43,465 nt of DNA from UMGS1908 sp045655005 (GTDB taxonomy: Bacteria > Bacillota > Clostridia > Christensenellales > UBA1242). Shown piece by piece: positions 1 through 8,643 of the stretch. The notes under the pieces were generated by a model that was not told the origin of the DNA, ran no database searches, and saw nothing but the letters and a program-made list of their open reading frames with translations. How positions within the stretch are numbered: the stretch's first letter is position 1; each line of letters opens with the position of its first letter. Both the position numbers and the translations under genes were made by a program. The stretch is from positions 1-43,465 of the forward strand of contig JAZOOJ010000004.1 of NCBI GenBank assembly GCA_045655005.1, in the 5' to 3' direction.

Positions 1-84
1 TTTTAAAATAGATTTTACAGTATTCTCCTCTCTTACAATAAAGGAAAAGTTTTTCCTAAACATTCTTATTAGTTCTTCTATCAT
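1..84 (-). CDS. Partial 5' end of an unidentified gene, running off the left edge
   Basis: An open frame starts with ATG at 84-82 and stays open for 28 codons to the window edge. The translation begins MIEELIRMFRKNFSFIV. An AGAGG ribosome site lies 8 bases before the ATG, and the frame begins after the terminator that closes the ftsW transcript, so it looks like the first gene of the next unit. The sequence is too short to assign. It does not resemble the start of MurG, MurC or FtsQ, which often follow ftsW. Confidence 0.4.
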   Translation of the reverse strand, partial: MIEELIRMFRKNFSFIVREENTVKSILK

Positions 85-120
85 ATCTTATACCTCTAAA
101 AGAATAATACCATAAAAACA

Positions 121-162
121 AAAAAATGTATACACTTTGCTTGCAATTTGCATACATTTTTT
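121..162 (-). terminator. Rho-independent terminator after ftsW
   Basis: Eleven complementary bases, AAAAAATGTAT at 121-131 and ATACATTTTTT at 152-162, flank a 20-base loop. On the minus strand the hairpin ends in a run of T just after the ftsW stop, so it should close the mraZ-ftsW transcript. The symmetric A/T tails would also work in the other direction. Confidence 0.7.
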
Positions 163-169
163 GATTTTT

Positions 170-1276
170 TTAAATACTTGTCTTTCTTGATTGCCTATCG
201 ACATTCAACACAACTCCAATCGCACTCATAAAAACTAGCAACGAAGTTGAGCCGGCAGAAATAAACGGCAACGGCAAACCAGTTGGTGGAATTGAGCCTG
301 TAACTACAGCTATATTTATTAGCGTTTGTATTGCAATAATTGCAGAAATTCCTGTGGTTAAGTAACATTTAAATCTTGTATCTGCTTTTAATGCAATGCG
401 TATACAACGCAAAATAATTACTATATAGAACGAAATTATAAGAACGCAAAACACAAAACCCAATTCTTCGCCTATAATTGAAAAAATAAAATCACTTTCA
501 GCAAATGGTAAAAACAAATTTTTTTGTCTTGAATTACCATACCCTATCCCAAACCAGCTTCCAGAGCCAAGAGCATAATAACTTTGTATTAGTTGAAAAC
601 CCTCACCCAAAGGCGACGACCAAGGGTCAAGAAATGCAGTTAATCTTTGCATTCTATAAGGCTCTAATATTATTAGAAGTGGAACAGCACACAATGCAGG
701 CAAGCCGATTAATAGTAAATTTTTAAAACTGGCTCCGCCTATAAACAGCATTACCGCCATTGAAAGCCCAACACACATTGTAATTGACATATTGGGTTCC
801 ATTATTATAAGTAAACAAGTTGCACAGCCTGAAATCAATGTTGGAAGCATTGCTCGAAATGTTTTTGGATTGTGCTTCATCTCAGCCATTGTCCCAGCGG
901 AATAAAATATGAAACCAAACTTTGCAATCTCTGATGGCTGAATTGTAATAAACCCCAAATCAATCCAGCGGTTTGCACCATAACTTGTTCTACCTATGCC
1001 TGGAATAAATAATATAGCTAACGATACAAGGCTTAACAGCAAAAATACAAACTTAAATTTTTTTAACTTCTCAATATTGATAAATGACACAGCTATCATT
1101 AATAACAAGCCTGCCACGCCCCCAAACATCTGCTTTTTTAAATAAAAAAACTTATCACCATAATTATGCTCTGCCACATAACAACTTGCAGAGTAAACCA
1201 TAAAAATTCCAATTATCAAAAGTGTTAAAACACAAATTACTAAAATATAATCAAAACGCAAATTTTTCTTTTTCAT
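170..1276 (-). CDS. ftsW: SEDS-family peptidoglycan polymerase FtsW/SpoVE
   Basis: A polytopic membrane protein of 368 residues, the usual size for FtsW, RodA or SpoVE. SEDS proteins polymerise lipid II into glycan strands and work with a class B PBP at the septum. Diagnostic stretches are PSEIAKFGFIFYSAG near residue 115, GEGFQLIQSYYALGSG near 225, FAESDFIFSIIGEELGF near 260 and the C-terminal IPPTGLPLPFISAGST. It is the last gene of the dcw transcript, 43 bases after murD, and is followed by a terminator. Its position beside murD and the PBP gene favours FtsW or SpoVE over RodA. No strong SD precedes the ATG, so the start is less certain than the identity. Confidence 0.9.
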   Translation of the reverse strand: MKKKNLRFDYILVICVLTLLIIGIFMVYSASCYVAEHNYGDKFFYLKKQMFGGVAGLLLMIAVSFINIEKLKKFKFVFLLLSLVSLAILFIPGIGRTSYGANRWIDLGFITIQPSEIAKFGFIFYSAGTMAEMKHNPKTFRAMLPTLISGCATCLLIIMEPNMSITMCVGLSMAVMLFIGGASFKNLLLIGLPALCAVPLLIILEPYRMQRLTAFLDPWSSPLGEGFQLIQSYYALGSGSWFGIGYGNSRQKNLFLPFAESDFIFSIIGEELGFVFCVLIISFYIVIILRCIRIALKADTRFKCYLTTGISAIIAIQTLINIAVVTGSIPPTGLPLPFISAGSTSLLVFMSAIGVVLNVDRQSRKTSI

Positions 1277-1319
1277 AGCTATTAAAGTTTATGATTATTT
1301 CTTTTGATTAATGAGTTGT

Positions 1320-2594
1320 TTAACTATATTCTTTGATTAACTTATCAAAGTGTTGTCCCCTTTCGATATATGAATTATACATATCAAAACTTGCACAAGC
1401 TGGCGAAAATAAAATACAATCAAATTTATGAGTTTTGAAGATGTCTTCCACTATTAAATTCAAATTTATAAATTCTTTTACATTGTTTAATTTATACTTC
1501 AATGCTTCATTTTTTATAATTTCAGCACTTTCTCCAAATAAATATATCGTTTTTATGTTTTTATATTTAAATATTTCTTTAAAAGACTCTTCCTTATATC
1601 TTCCACCAATAATTAACGCAATATTTTTGCAATCAGATAAAGAATTAAGACCAGCAATCGTAGATGCAACATTTGTAGACTTTGAATCGTTATATACTTT
1701 CACTCCTCGAATGCTTCCACAATCCGTCATTCTATATGGACTGTAATTAAAAGTTAATATGTTATATAAATCCTTATATAAATTATCTTCACATATTGAC
1801 AACATGCAAGCGACCGCCATTACATTTAAAATGTTATGTCGCAAAGTAGATTTGAGAATTGATAAATCGAGAATGAATTTGATGTTATTTCTTTCCCTTA
1901 GATATATTGCCCCATCTTTAATAAAACACCCTTCACTATCGTTCTCAAAACCAAAATAAACTTTTTTTGCCTGAGTGTCCACATCATTAACTAAAACACT
2001 ATCTTCTTTGTTTATGACGCAAAAATCACTATTCGTCAAATTCTTTAATATATGTAACTTAGATTGACAGTATTTTTCAAAAGAGCCGTGGAAATCTATG
2101 TGGTCAGGTGCCAAATTCAAAATACAAGCAATGTTCGGTTTAAACTTTTCTATTGTCATCAATTGGAAACTTGACAATTCTAAAATACAATTATTATATT
2201 TATGTTCAATAAAATTCGACCACGGTAACCCAATATTTCCCGCAACCAAAGATTTCCCTTGTAAAATATGACCAAGCATGGACACAACAGTTGTTTTACC
2301 ATTTGTTCCAGTTATTCCAATCAAGTTTTTATAATTTCCTAATGTATTTTGATATGCAAATTCTATTTCTCCAATAACTTTTTTGCCTAATTTTTTTGCT
2401 AACAATACAATCTTGTTATCTTCTTTTATCGACGGGCTTACAATTAAATACTCAGCCTCGCTAACCCATTTAACTTGTTCATCTCTTGATAAATACTCAT
2501 CATCAAAAAGAACTGGCATAAGCCCAAGGCTTGAAAGTCTTAAACAGACAGCCTTACCACTTCTACCAGCTCCTAATACTATTACGTATTTCAT
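1320..2594 (-). CDS. murD: UDP-N-acetylmuramoylalanine--D-glutamate ligase
   Basis: MurD adds D-glutamate to UDP-MurNAc-L-Ala in the cytoplasm, using ATP. The N-terminal nucleotide fold begins KYVIVLGAGRSGKAV. The central P-loop GITGTNGKTT is intact, followed by NLAPDHIDFHG and YNDSKSTNVAS, and the C-terminal SPACASFDMY matches the family. The ATG at 2594-2592 is chosen because it overlaps the mraY stop by one base (TAATG), implying translational coupling, and because the protein then starts right at the Rossmann strand. A longer frame to 2630 adds 12 residues inside mraY and is unlikely. The product is 424 residues, close to the family norm of about 450. Confidence 0.93.
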   Translation of the reverse strand: MKYVIVLGAGRSGKAVCLRLSSLGLMPVLFDDEYLSRDEQVKWVSEAEYLIVSPSIKEDNKIVLLAKKLGKKVIGEIEFAYQNTLGNYKNLIGITGTNGKTTVVSMLGHILQGKSLVAGNIGLPWSNFIEHKYNNCILELSSFQLMTIEKFKPNIACILNLAPDHIDFHGSFEKYCQSKLHILKNLTNSDFCVINKEDSVLVNDVDTQAKKVYFGFENDSEGCFIKDGAIYLRERNNIKFILDLSILKSTLRHNILNVMAVACMLSICEDNLYKDLYNILTFNYSPYRMTDCGSIRGVKVYNDSKSTNVASTIAGLNSLSDCKNIALIIGGRYKEESFKEIFKYKNIKTIYLFGESAEIIKNEALKYKLNNVKEFINLNLIVEDIFKTHKFDCILFSPACASFDMYNSYIERGQHFDKLIKEYS

Positions 2595-3589
2595 TAAATA
2601 ACTAACTCCAATACTATAACTAACAAACAAGTAAGCATTGTAATGGTTGCATATGAAAAAGTAATTCTATTTTCATGCACGCCCTTCAGTTCGAAGTGAT
2701 GATGCAATGGTGCCATTAAAAAAACTCGCTTCTTTGTCAGTTTATAATATGTAACTTGTATTATCACTGACACACTACTTATGTTGTACATTATTCCAAA
2801 AATACAAAGATACAAAATTGTTCCCGATGCAAACGAAACTGAAATCAAAAAGGCTCCTATTGCAAGCGACCCTGTATCCCCCATAAACATTTTCGCAGGA
2901 TAACAATTATAGAAAATAAAGCCTAAAATTGAGCCAGAAAACAAAATTGAAAAAACAGCCAAATTTTCAGAAAAATTCTCAAAACCAACTATTGAATTCA
3001 ATACACCATTTAAAATTAGCCCCAAAACACAGCCAATTGCGACAGTAACCACAATCGTGATAAATGAAACAAGTCCATCTAAGCCGTCTGTAAGATTGAC
3101 AGAATTAACAAAAAATAGCGACGCAAAAATTGCTATTGGAACAACCCAAAACCCCAAGTTTATTATTGTATGACTGAATGGTAATATAATAAATGTTAGC
3201 GAGTTAACATATAAAACGACACCCCAAAGGAAGGAAATCACCACCTGAAATGCAACTTTTTGATAGGGCTTTAAGCCCTCATTTTTGCGTCCACGAATTT
3301 TTAAAAAATCATCATAAAACCCTACTAGACAATTAAGGATTACAAATAAAACACAACAGTAAATAATTTTTACATAGCCACTTATCATAACTATACTTGC
3401 CAAAACAAAACCAATTATAAAGATTATCCCACCCATAGTAGGAGTGCCAGATTTTGAATTATGCTTATCAACATACTCTAAAATAGGCTGACCAACTTTT
3501 AATTTTAATATAAACTTGTAAACAGGTAAAGCAATAATTAGGGTTATAAAAAAAGCAATTAAAAAATTAAATATAAAATTAACAACCAT
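2594..3589 (-). CDS. mraY: Phospho-N-acetylmuramoyl-pentapeptide-transferase
   Basis: MraY moves phospho-MurNAc-pentapeptide onto undecaprenyl phosphate to make lipid I at the inner face of the membrane. The 331-residue protein is hydrophobic throughout, with about ten membrane segments. Signature stretches are SGTPTMGGIIFIIG near residue 48, the catalytic-region motifs NLTDGLDGL and MGDTGSLAIGA, and APLHHHFELKG near the C-terminus. It begins two bases after the murE stop and ends in a TAATG overlap with murD. murF, which often lies between murE and mraY, is absent here. Confidence 0.95.
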   Translation of the reverse strand: MVVNFIFNFLIAFFITLIIALPVYKFILKLKVGQPILEYVDKHNSKSGTPTMGGIIFIIGFVLASIVMISGYVKIIYCCVLFVILNCLVGFYDDFLKIRGRKNEGLKPYQKVAFQVVISFLWGVVLYVNSLTFIILPFSHTIINLGFWVVPIAIFASLFFVNSVNLTDGLDGLVSFITIVVTVAIGCVLGLILNGVLNSIVGFENFSENLAVFSILFSGSILGFIFYNCYPAKMFMGDTGSLAIGAFLISVSFASGTILYLCIFGIMYNISSVSVIIQVTYYKLTKKRVFLMAPLHHHFELKGVHENRITFSYATITMLTCLLVIVLELVI

Positions 3590-3591
3590 TT

Positions 3592-5058
3592 TTAGTTCTC
3601 CTTTTTGTCATACCTTTTAATTATAGTTTTAATTACTATATCTTCTCGATAAATGTGTTTATAGCCATTTACTTCATAATAAGGCTCCATTCCTTTCCCA
3701 GACACAACAATAATGTCACCTTGTTTTGAGTTTATTAATGCATAACGAATTGCGTTTTCTCTTGGCATTATTATATTATAATTATTTGTAACTTCTTTTA
3801 TACCCTTTTCAATATCACCCATTACACTTTCTGGATCTTCAAATCTGGGATTATCAATTGAGATTATAGTTAAATCGGCAATTGTTCCTGAAACACGCCC
3901 CATTATCGAACGCTTTTCTTTATCTCTATTCCCTCCACAACCAAAAACCGAAATAAGTTTACCGCCCTTTTTTACATGTTTCTTTGCAGTAGACAGCACC
4001 TTTTCTAAACCATCGGGAGTATGTGCAAAGTCTAGTATGATTTTCCCGTGATAGTCTGTTTTAATCTCGTTATATCTTCCATCGATTTTAGGTAGACTTC
4101 TGAAGGCTTTAGTAATCAACTTCTTGTCATTTATGATATCGCACAATACCGCATATGCCTGAGTAGCATTAGTTGCATTATAATCTCCGTCAAGATAATA
4201 ACTCAAAGACATTTTACATTTTTTTGTAGTTATGATACAACCTTTTTTTTTGCAAGAATATGTATAGTCAGCATTAAATTTTGACACCGACATTTTTTTT
4301 GATTGAAATTTTTTATATAATTTTTTACCAAATTCATCATCAATATTAAAAACACCGGTTTTTACAATTTCAAAAAAGCGTTCTTTTGCTTTTCCATAGT
4401 TCTCCAATGTTTTAAAATAGTCTAAATGGTCTTCTGTTAAATTTGTAAAAATACCATAGTCAAACACTAGCCCATTTAATTTTTTTAGGTCTAACGCATG
4501 TGCCGATACTTCGCTTATCACAACATCAACATCAACACTATAAAAGAATGACAAGATGTCATACAAATCAATTGGATCAGGAGTTGTTAACCCCTCGCCA
4601 CGAATCATATCTCCATTTACATATATACCGCTTGTTCCAATAACACCAACAGAATACCCAGCCTTTTGAAGCACATGGGATAACATAAACGAAATAGTCG
4701 TATTACCATTTGTTCCAGTTATTCCAATAGTTTTAAAATCAAATCGCTTTGCTCCATAAAAATTGTAGCAAACATACCCTATACAATCTCTAACATCATC
4801 AACTACGATAATCGAAAGGTTTTTGTCAAAGTCAATTTCTTTTAACTTTTCATATTCAGTAATATCTATGCAAATTGCTTCACAGCCATTTTCGATTGCC
4901 TCGTAAATAAAGCTTGTTCCCGAATACATAGTTCCACGAATACAAAAAAATAAACTACCTTTTGTAATTTTTTTTGAATTATGTTCTAGTTTAATAATAT
5001 TTTTATCTTTTCCTACAAGTTTAAAATTTAAGCCTGCGAATAATCGTGTAATTAACAA
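3592..5058 (-). CDS. murE: UDP-MurNAc-tripeptide synthetase (predicted meso-DAP adding), with an altered P-loop
   Basis: MurE adds the third stem-peptide residue to UDP-MurNAc-L-Ala-D-Glu. The 488-residue frame has the Mur ligase three-domain layout. It carries NLTEDHLDYFKTLENYGKAK (which includes the lysine region carbamylated in the family), DFAHTPDGLEKVL, GGNRDKEKR and DNPRFEDP. DNPR is typical of enzymes that add meso-diaminopimelate. The oddity is the P-loop. It reads GITGTNGNTT, with Asn where the family has an essential Lys; the codon is AAT near 4709. The neighbouring MurD has the normal GTNGKT. The KGHE motif near the end reads KGME. The start is TTG at 5058-5056, preceded by a GGGGGGGA ribosome site. 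The frame is otherwise intact. Confidence 0.9.
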   Translation of the reverse strand: MLITRLFAGLNFKLVGKDKNIIKLEHNSKKITKGSLFFCIRGTMYSGTSFIYEAIENGCEAICIDITEYEKLKEIDFDKNLSIIVVDDVRDCIGYVCYNFYGAKRFDFKTIGITGTNGNTTISFMLSHVLQKAGYSVGVIGTSGIYVNGDMIRGEGLTTPDPIDLYDILSFFYSVDVDVVISEVSAHALDLKKLNGLVFDYGIFTNLTEDHLDYFKTLENYGKAKERFFEIVKTGVFNIDDEFGKKLYKKFQSKKMSVSKFNADYTYSCKKKGCIITTKKCKMSLSYYLDGDYNATNATQAYAVLCDIINDKKLITKAFRSLPKIDGRYNEIKTDYHGKIILDFAHTPDGLEKVLSTAKKHVKKGGKLISVFGCGGNRDKEKRSIMGRVSGTIADLTIISIDNPRFEDPESVMGDIEKGIKEVTNNYNIIMPRENAIRYALINSKQGDIIVVSGKGMEPYYEVNGYKHIYREDIVIKTIIKRYDKKEN

Positions 5059-5071
5059 AAGAAATCCCCCC

Positions 5072-6958
5072 CTAAAATTTAATCATTATTGATGAACCAA
5101 TTGACACAATAGTCCCTTCTTTAACCGATTGATATGACACTAATTCACCATCTCCCTCTGTTACATAATAAAGTCCAATAGATGCCAAAAGAGAACCTGC
5201 CTCGGTTAATGTAAGACCAACCAAATTTGGTACTTCAACTTTATTTTTTGATTCTTCGCTTGTATGCTCCAACTCACCTTTTAAAGAATATATTGCTTGC
5301 AAAATCTCGCCAGCAACAGGTGTCGCCACAATATTTCCATAAATACTTGTCTTGGGCTCGTCTACAATAACTAGAACCAAATACTCAGGGTCTTCAACTG
5401 GCGATACGCATATATATGAGCCTATATAATTACCCATAGACACAACACCATTATCATATTTCTGTGCCGTACCTGTTTTACCACCAACAGTGTGACCAAC
5501 GACCTCAGAAGCTTTACCTCCCCCTTTCAAAACAACTTGTGCCATTATGTGTTGCATACTTGAAATAATTGAAGAGTTTACCACTTGATTTAATTGCGTT
5601 GGTGCATTTTCATAAACCACCTGCCCATCACTTTTTGAAATTGCTTTTACAAAATATGGTTGCATCAAATATCCATTTGTTGAAACAGCTGCGATTGATT
5701 GAGCCAATTGAAGACCTGTTATTGCAATGGATTGACCAAAACCCATACGCAAAAAGTCATTAGTCTTTGCCATATTTTTATCAATTATGATACCACTTGC
5801 TTCACCAGGATAATCAACGCCTAAAGTTGAATCAAAATGAAAAAGCGACATATATTTATAAAAACTTTCAACTCCAATATCACTAACAACCTGCATAAAA
5901 ACACAATTACAACTATTTACAAATCCAGTCGTTAATGTTTGAGGTCCGTGCCCCGTTTTTTTATGGCAATTAGTCCGTACACCATCAACAATTCTATAAC
6001 CTGGGCAATAATATGATGAATTAACATTTGCGACACCCAAATCTAATGCAATTGCTGCCACTATCGTTTTAAAAGTTGACCCTGGCTCATAGCTATCATT
6101 TATAACAAAACTTCTGCTTAAACTATTTAAAGAATCTAAATCATCTCTTGGTATATTAGACAAATCATACGATGGCAAAGTTACGACACTTAATATTTCG
6201 CCAGTTTTAGGATTGGTGACCAAGGCAGACACTGACGAAGCTCTCGTTTCATTAAGTGCTTTTTCCATAATTTCTTCTACCCTTGCTTGTATCATAAAAT
6301 CGATTGTTAGCTCTATATTCATTCCGTCAATGCTCGGGATATAATAACTTGAAGCACCCTCAATCTCGCTTCCTCTTGCATCTCCTTCAACTAACGAAAT
6401 GCCGTCTATACCCTTTAAATATTTATCGTAATATAACTCAATACCTGAAAGCCCAACCCCATCTGTTGAAATAAAACCTAGAATTTGAGAAAGCAAACTT
6501 CCATAATTATAATTCCTCTTAAAACTTTCGCTTGCAACAAATGAAGTAACTCCACGCTCTAATAGTTGCTCTACTTGCATTTTACTTGCACCACTTGTTA
6601 AGAGGTTTTCAGATATTGAATAGTCTGTAACTTTTTTATAAACTTCTTCGAAGTCCAGTTCTAAAACTTCCGCATAATCGCTAGATTCTTTCTCTTTATC
6701 TTTTACAAGCGCATGTCTAACGTAAATATCATATTGACTATATGAAGACACGATTGTAACTCCATTTCTATCTTTAATTTCACCACGCAAAGCTGTTGTT
6801 GGAACATCACGCAACCATTGTTCTAACGCCTTAACCTGCAAGTCGTCAGACCTTTCTATCTGCACATAATAAAGCCTACAAATTAGCAATCCTGATAAAA
6901 AAATAATTATTATTGAAAATGCAAATATTCGCTTTTTTAAAGAAATTTGAGTATACAT
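5072..6958 (-). CDS. Class B penicillin-binding protein (FtsI/SpoVD type) with one PASTA domain
   Basis: A membrane-anchored D,D-transpeptidase that crosslinks septal or spore peptidoglycan and pairs with the SEDS protein encoded downstream. There is one N-terminal membrane anchor at about residues 10-30, then a PBP dimerisation domain. The transpeptidase domain has STFK (near residue 293, nucleophile Ser), SCN (near 351) and KTGTA (near 492). One PASTA repeat, starting VEVPNLVGLTLTEAG, fills about residues 572-628. A single PASTA domain and this gene order resemble SpoVD, but the sequence alone does not separate vegetative from sporulation roles. Its SD, AAAGGAG, sits inside a long hairpin described separately. 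Confidence 0.92.
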   Translation of the reverse strand: MYTQISLKKRIFAFSIIIIFLSGLLICRLYYVQIERSDDLQVKALEQWLRDVPTTALRGEIKDRNGVTIVSSYSQYDIYVRHALVKDKEKESSDYAEVLELDFEEVYKKVTDYSISENLLTSGASKMQVEQLLERGVTSFVASESFKRNYNYGSLLSQILGFISTDGVGLSGIELYYDKYLKGIDGISLVEGDARGSEIEGASSYYIPSIDGMNIELTIDFMIQARVEEIMEKALNETRASSVSALVTNPKTGEILSVVTLPSYDLSNIPRDDLDSLNSLSRSFVINDSYEPGSTFKTIVAAIALDLGVANVNSSYYCPGYRIVDGVRTNCHKKTGHGPQTLTTGFVNSCNCVFMQVVSDIGVESFYKYMSLFHFDSTLGVDYPGEASGIIIDKNMAKTNDFLRMGFGQSIAITGLQLAQSIAAVSTNGYLMQPYFVKAISKSDGQVVYENAPTQLNQVVNSSIISSMQHIMAQVVLKGGGKASEVVGHTVGGKTGTAQKYDNGVVSMGNYIGSYICVSPVEDPEYLVLVIVDEPKTSIYGNIVATPVAGEILQAIYSLKGELEHTSEESKNKVEVPNLVGLTLTEAGSLLASIGLYYVTEGDGELVSYQSVKEGTIVSIGSSIMIKF

Positions 6959-6960
6959 AA

Positions 6961-6995
6961 AAAACTCCTTTAATAATGATTATTAAAAGAGTTTT
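6961..6995 (-). promoter_or_regulatory. Hairpin that buries the ribosome binding site of the PBP gene
   Basis: In the 51-base gap between the ftsL-like gene and the PBP gene, AAAACTC (6961-6967) pairs with GAGTTTT (6989-6995), and TTTAATAAT (6969-6977) pairs with ATTATTAAA (6979-6987). This gives about 16 pairs with one mismatch. On the minus strand the 3' arm contains the PBP ribosome site AAAGGAG and is followed by a T run just before the ATG. It could hide the SD, act as an internal terminator, or both. The pairing is seen directly; the function is inferred. Confidence 0.65.
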
Positions 6996-7009
6996 AATTT
7001 AATTACTTT

Positions 7010-7702
7010 TTAAAATAAATTTGAAAAGAAGTTACATAATTTATCAAACCAATTAGTTGACTCATTTACGTCTATAAAAGTTGGACGTTTATCTAACTGA
7101 ACTTTGACAGTGTTTGATTCGCTTACTGGGATAAAGTTAGATTGGCTTGTATTCACATTATTAAGCCCGTCATAGTTACCTTGTAGAACCGACACTTCTT
7201 TGACCATCATAGAATATTCTTTCTCATATCCTACCAATGAAGTTTTAATATTTGATATTGCTACGACATTATATATACAAAAGGCAACTAGTAGACCGGC
7301 TATTATTGAATATGCACACGCTAAAATTTTCCCTCTTGCATTTAATTTCACTTTTGTCTTTTGAACAATCTTTCGTTCGGTATTTTCTGTAACTCCAGTT
7401 TCATAACGCCTTTCCACATTAGGCATAAAAGTTTTGACAAACGCATACTCACTCTCGCCATCTGTATTTGGCATATCGTTAGCAGTATACTCGCTTTCAC
7501 CCTCATAAACCGTAGTAGGTGATTCATATTCGGTTGAATAATCTTGCTGTTCCTCTGTTTCTGTGTAATCTTCTACCGATTGTTGATGTATGGTGCCAGT
7601 ATTATTTTGTTGGTTCGAAAAATATGAAAAATTATTATTAAATGTTGAGAATCCGCCAACTCTATCTTGGTCAGTTTCAACTTTTCTTTTTTGTATAACC
7701 AT
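7010..7702 (-). CDS. FtsL-like bitopic division protein with a long disordered N-terminus
   Basis: A 230-residue protein in the place where ftsL normally lies, between rsmH and the class B PBP gene. FtsL is a small bitopic protein that joins DivIB and DivIC to activate the FtsW-PBP pair. Residues 1-120 are acidic and rich in Glu, Tyr, Thr and Gln, and look disordered. A basic patch (KVKLNARGK) precedes one membrane helix near 128-150, ILACAYSIIAGLLVAFCIYN. A short outer segment with a possible coil follows (about 80 residues). Typical FtsL is about 120 residues, so the cytoplasmic tail is unusually long. Position and topology support the call more than sequence does. A strong AAGGAGG site precedes the ATG. 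Confidence 0.65.
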   Translation of the reverse strand: MVIQKRKVETDQDRVGGFSTFNNNFSYFSNQQNNTGTIHQQSVEDYTETEEQQDYSTEYESPTTVYEGESEYTANDMPNTDGESEYAFVKTFMPNVERRYETGVTENTERKIVQKTKVKLNARGKILACAYSIIAGLLVAFCIYNVVAISNIKTSLVGYEKEYSMMVKEVSVLQGNYDGLNNVNTSQSNFIPVSESNTVKVQLDKRPTFIDVNESTNWFDKLCNFFSNLF

Positions 7703-7718
7703 TCTGGCAACCTCCTTT

Positions 7719-8639
7719 TTAAATTTTTTCTACTATTCTAAGTTTTGCACAAGATGAACGACTATTGTTTTTTAATTCTTCATCTTTTGCTGTAATTGGC
7801 TTTTTGTTTATTAATTTTACTTGCGCTTTGTGATTACAAACACAAATTGGTAGTTCTGGTGGACACACACAATTTGTACTAAGCTCATTGAATGCTTGCT
7901 TTACAATTCTGTCTTCAAGAGAATGAAATGTAATAATTGCAATTCGTCCGCCCTTATTTAAATACTTGGGTAAACTTAGAAATAAATCATACAATCCATT
8001 AAGTTCATCATTAACTTCTATTCTTATAGCTTGAAATACTCTTTGAATGCTTGATTTGACTTCACGTTTGTTATATCTTGATACGCATTTTTCAATTATT
8101 TCCTTTAACTGAAATGTGGTTTTTACAGGTCTTGCGTTTACTATGTCTTTTGCAATTTTTCGACTAAGTCTTTCTTCGCCATAATTGTAAATAATATTAG
8201 CCAAATTTTCTTCGGTATATTCATTTACCACCATATCAGCAGTCAGCAAGTCTTCGGTGTTCATACGCATATCTAATGCACTATCAAACCTAAAGCTAAA
8301 CCCTCTATCTTTATCATCAATCTGGTGGCTTGAAACACCTAAATCTAACAAAATTGCATCGACTTTACAATTTAATAAATCTAATACCTTTGGAACATTT
8401 TTATAATTTGTGTGATTAAATGTTACTTGACTTTCATACTTATTTAAGCGTTTTTTGCTAAATTCTATTGCTTCAATATCTCGGTCAAAAGCAATCAAAT
8501 TAATGCCTTTATATCTTTCCAAAATCGCCTTTGAATGCCCTGCACCGCCAAGAGTTCCATCAACAACGGTTTTCCCATCTTTTAAATTTAATCCACTTAT
8601 TACTTCTTCAAGTAAAACAGGTATATGATAACTATCCAT
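7719..8639 (-). CDS. rsmH: 16S rRNA (cytosine1402-N4)-methyltransferase
   Basis: RsmH (MraW) methylates N4 of C1402 in the ribosomal P site using S-adenosylmethionine. The protein begins MDSYHIPVLLEEVISGL, followed by the SAM-binding motif VVDGTLGGAGHS, then LDLGVSSHQIDDKDRGFSFR and IITFHSLEDRIVKQAF, all characteristic of the family. The ATG at 8639 is preferred. It has GGGG eight bases upstream and leaves a 4-base gap after mraZ, whereas the ATG at 8654 would overlap mraZ by 11 bases and add five residues. The product is 306 residues, the normal size. Confidence 0.94.
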   Translation of the reverse strand: MDSYHIPVLLEEVISGLNLKDGKTVVDGTLGGAGHSKAILERYKGINLIAFDRDIEAIEFSKKRLNKYESQVTFNHTNYKNVPKVLDLLNCKVDAILLDLGVSSHQIDDKDRGFSFRFDSALDMRMNTEDLLTADMVVNEYTEENLANIIYNYGEERLSRKIAKDIVNARPVKTTFQLKEIIEKCVSRYNKREVKSSIQRVFQAIRIEVNDELNGLYDLFLSLPKYLNKGGRIAIITFHSLEDRIVKQAFNELSTNCVCPPELPICVCNHKAQVKLINKKPITAKDEELKNNSRSSCAKLRIVEKI

Positions 8640-8643
8640 TTCG

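Noticed and set aside
2594..2630. Longer MurD with 12 extra N-terminal residues
   Set aside because: The extension lies inside mraY and lacks support; the TAATG overlap and family start favour 2594.
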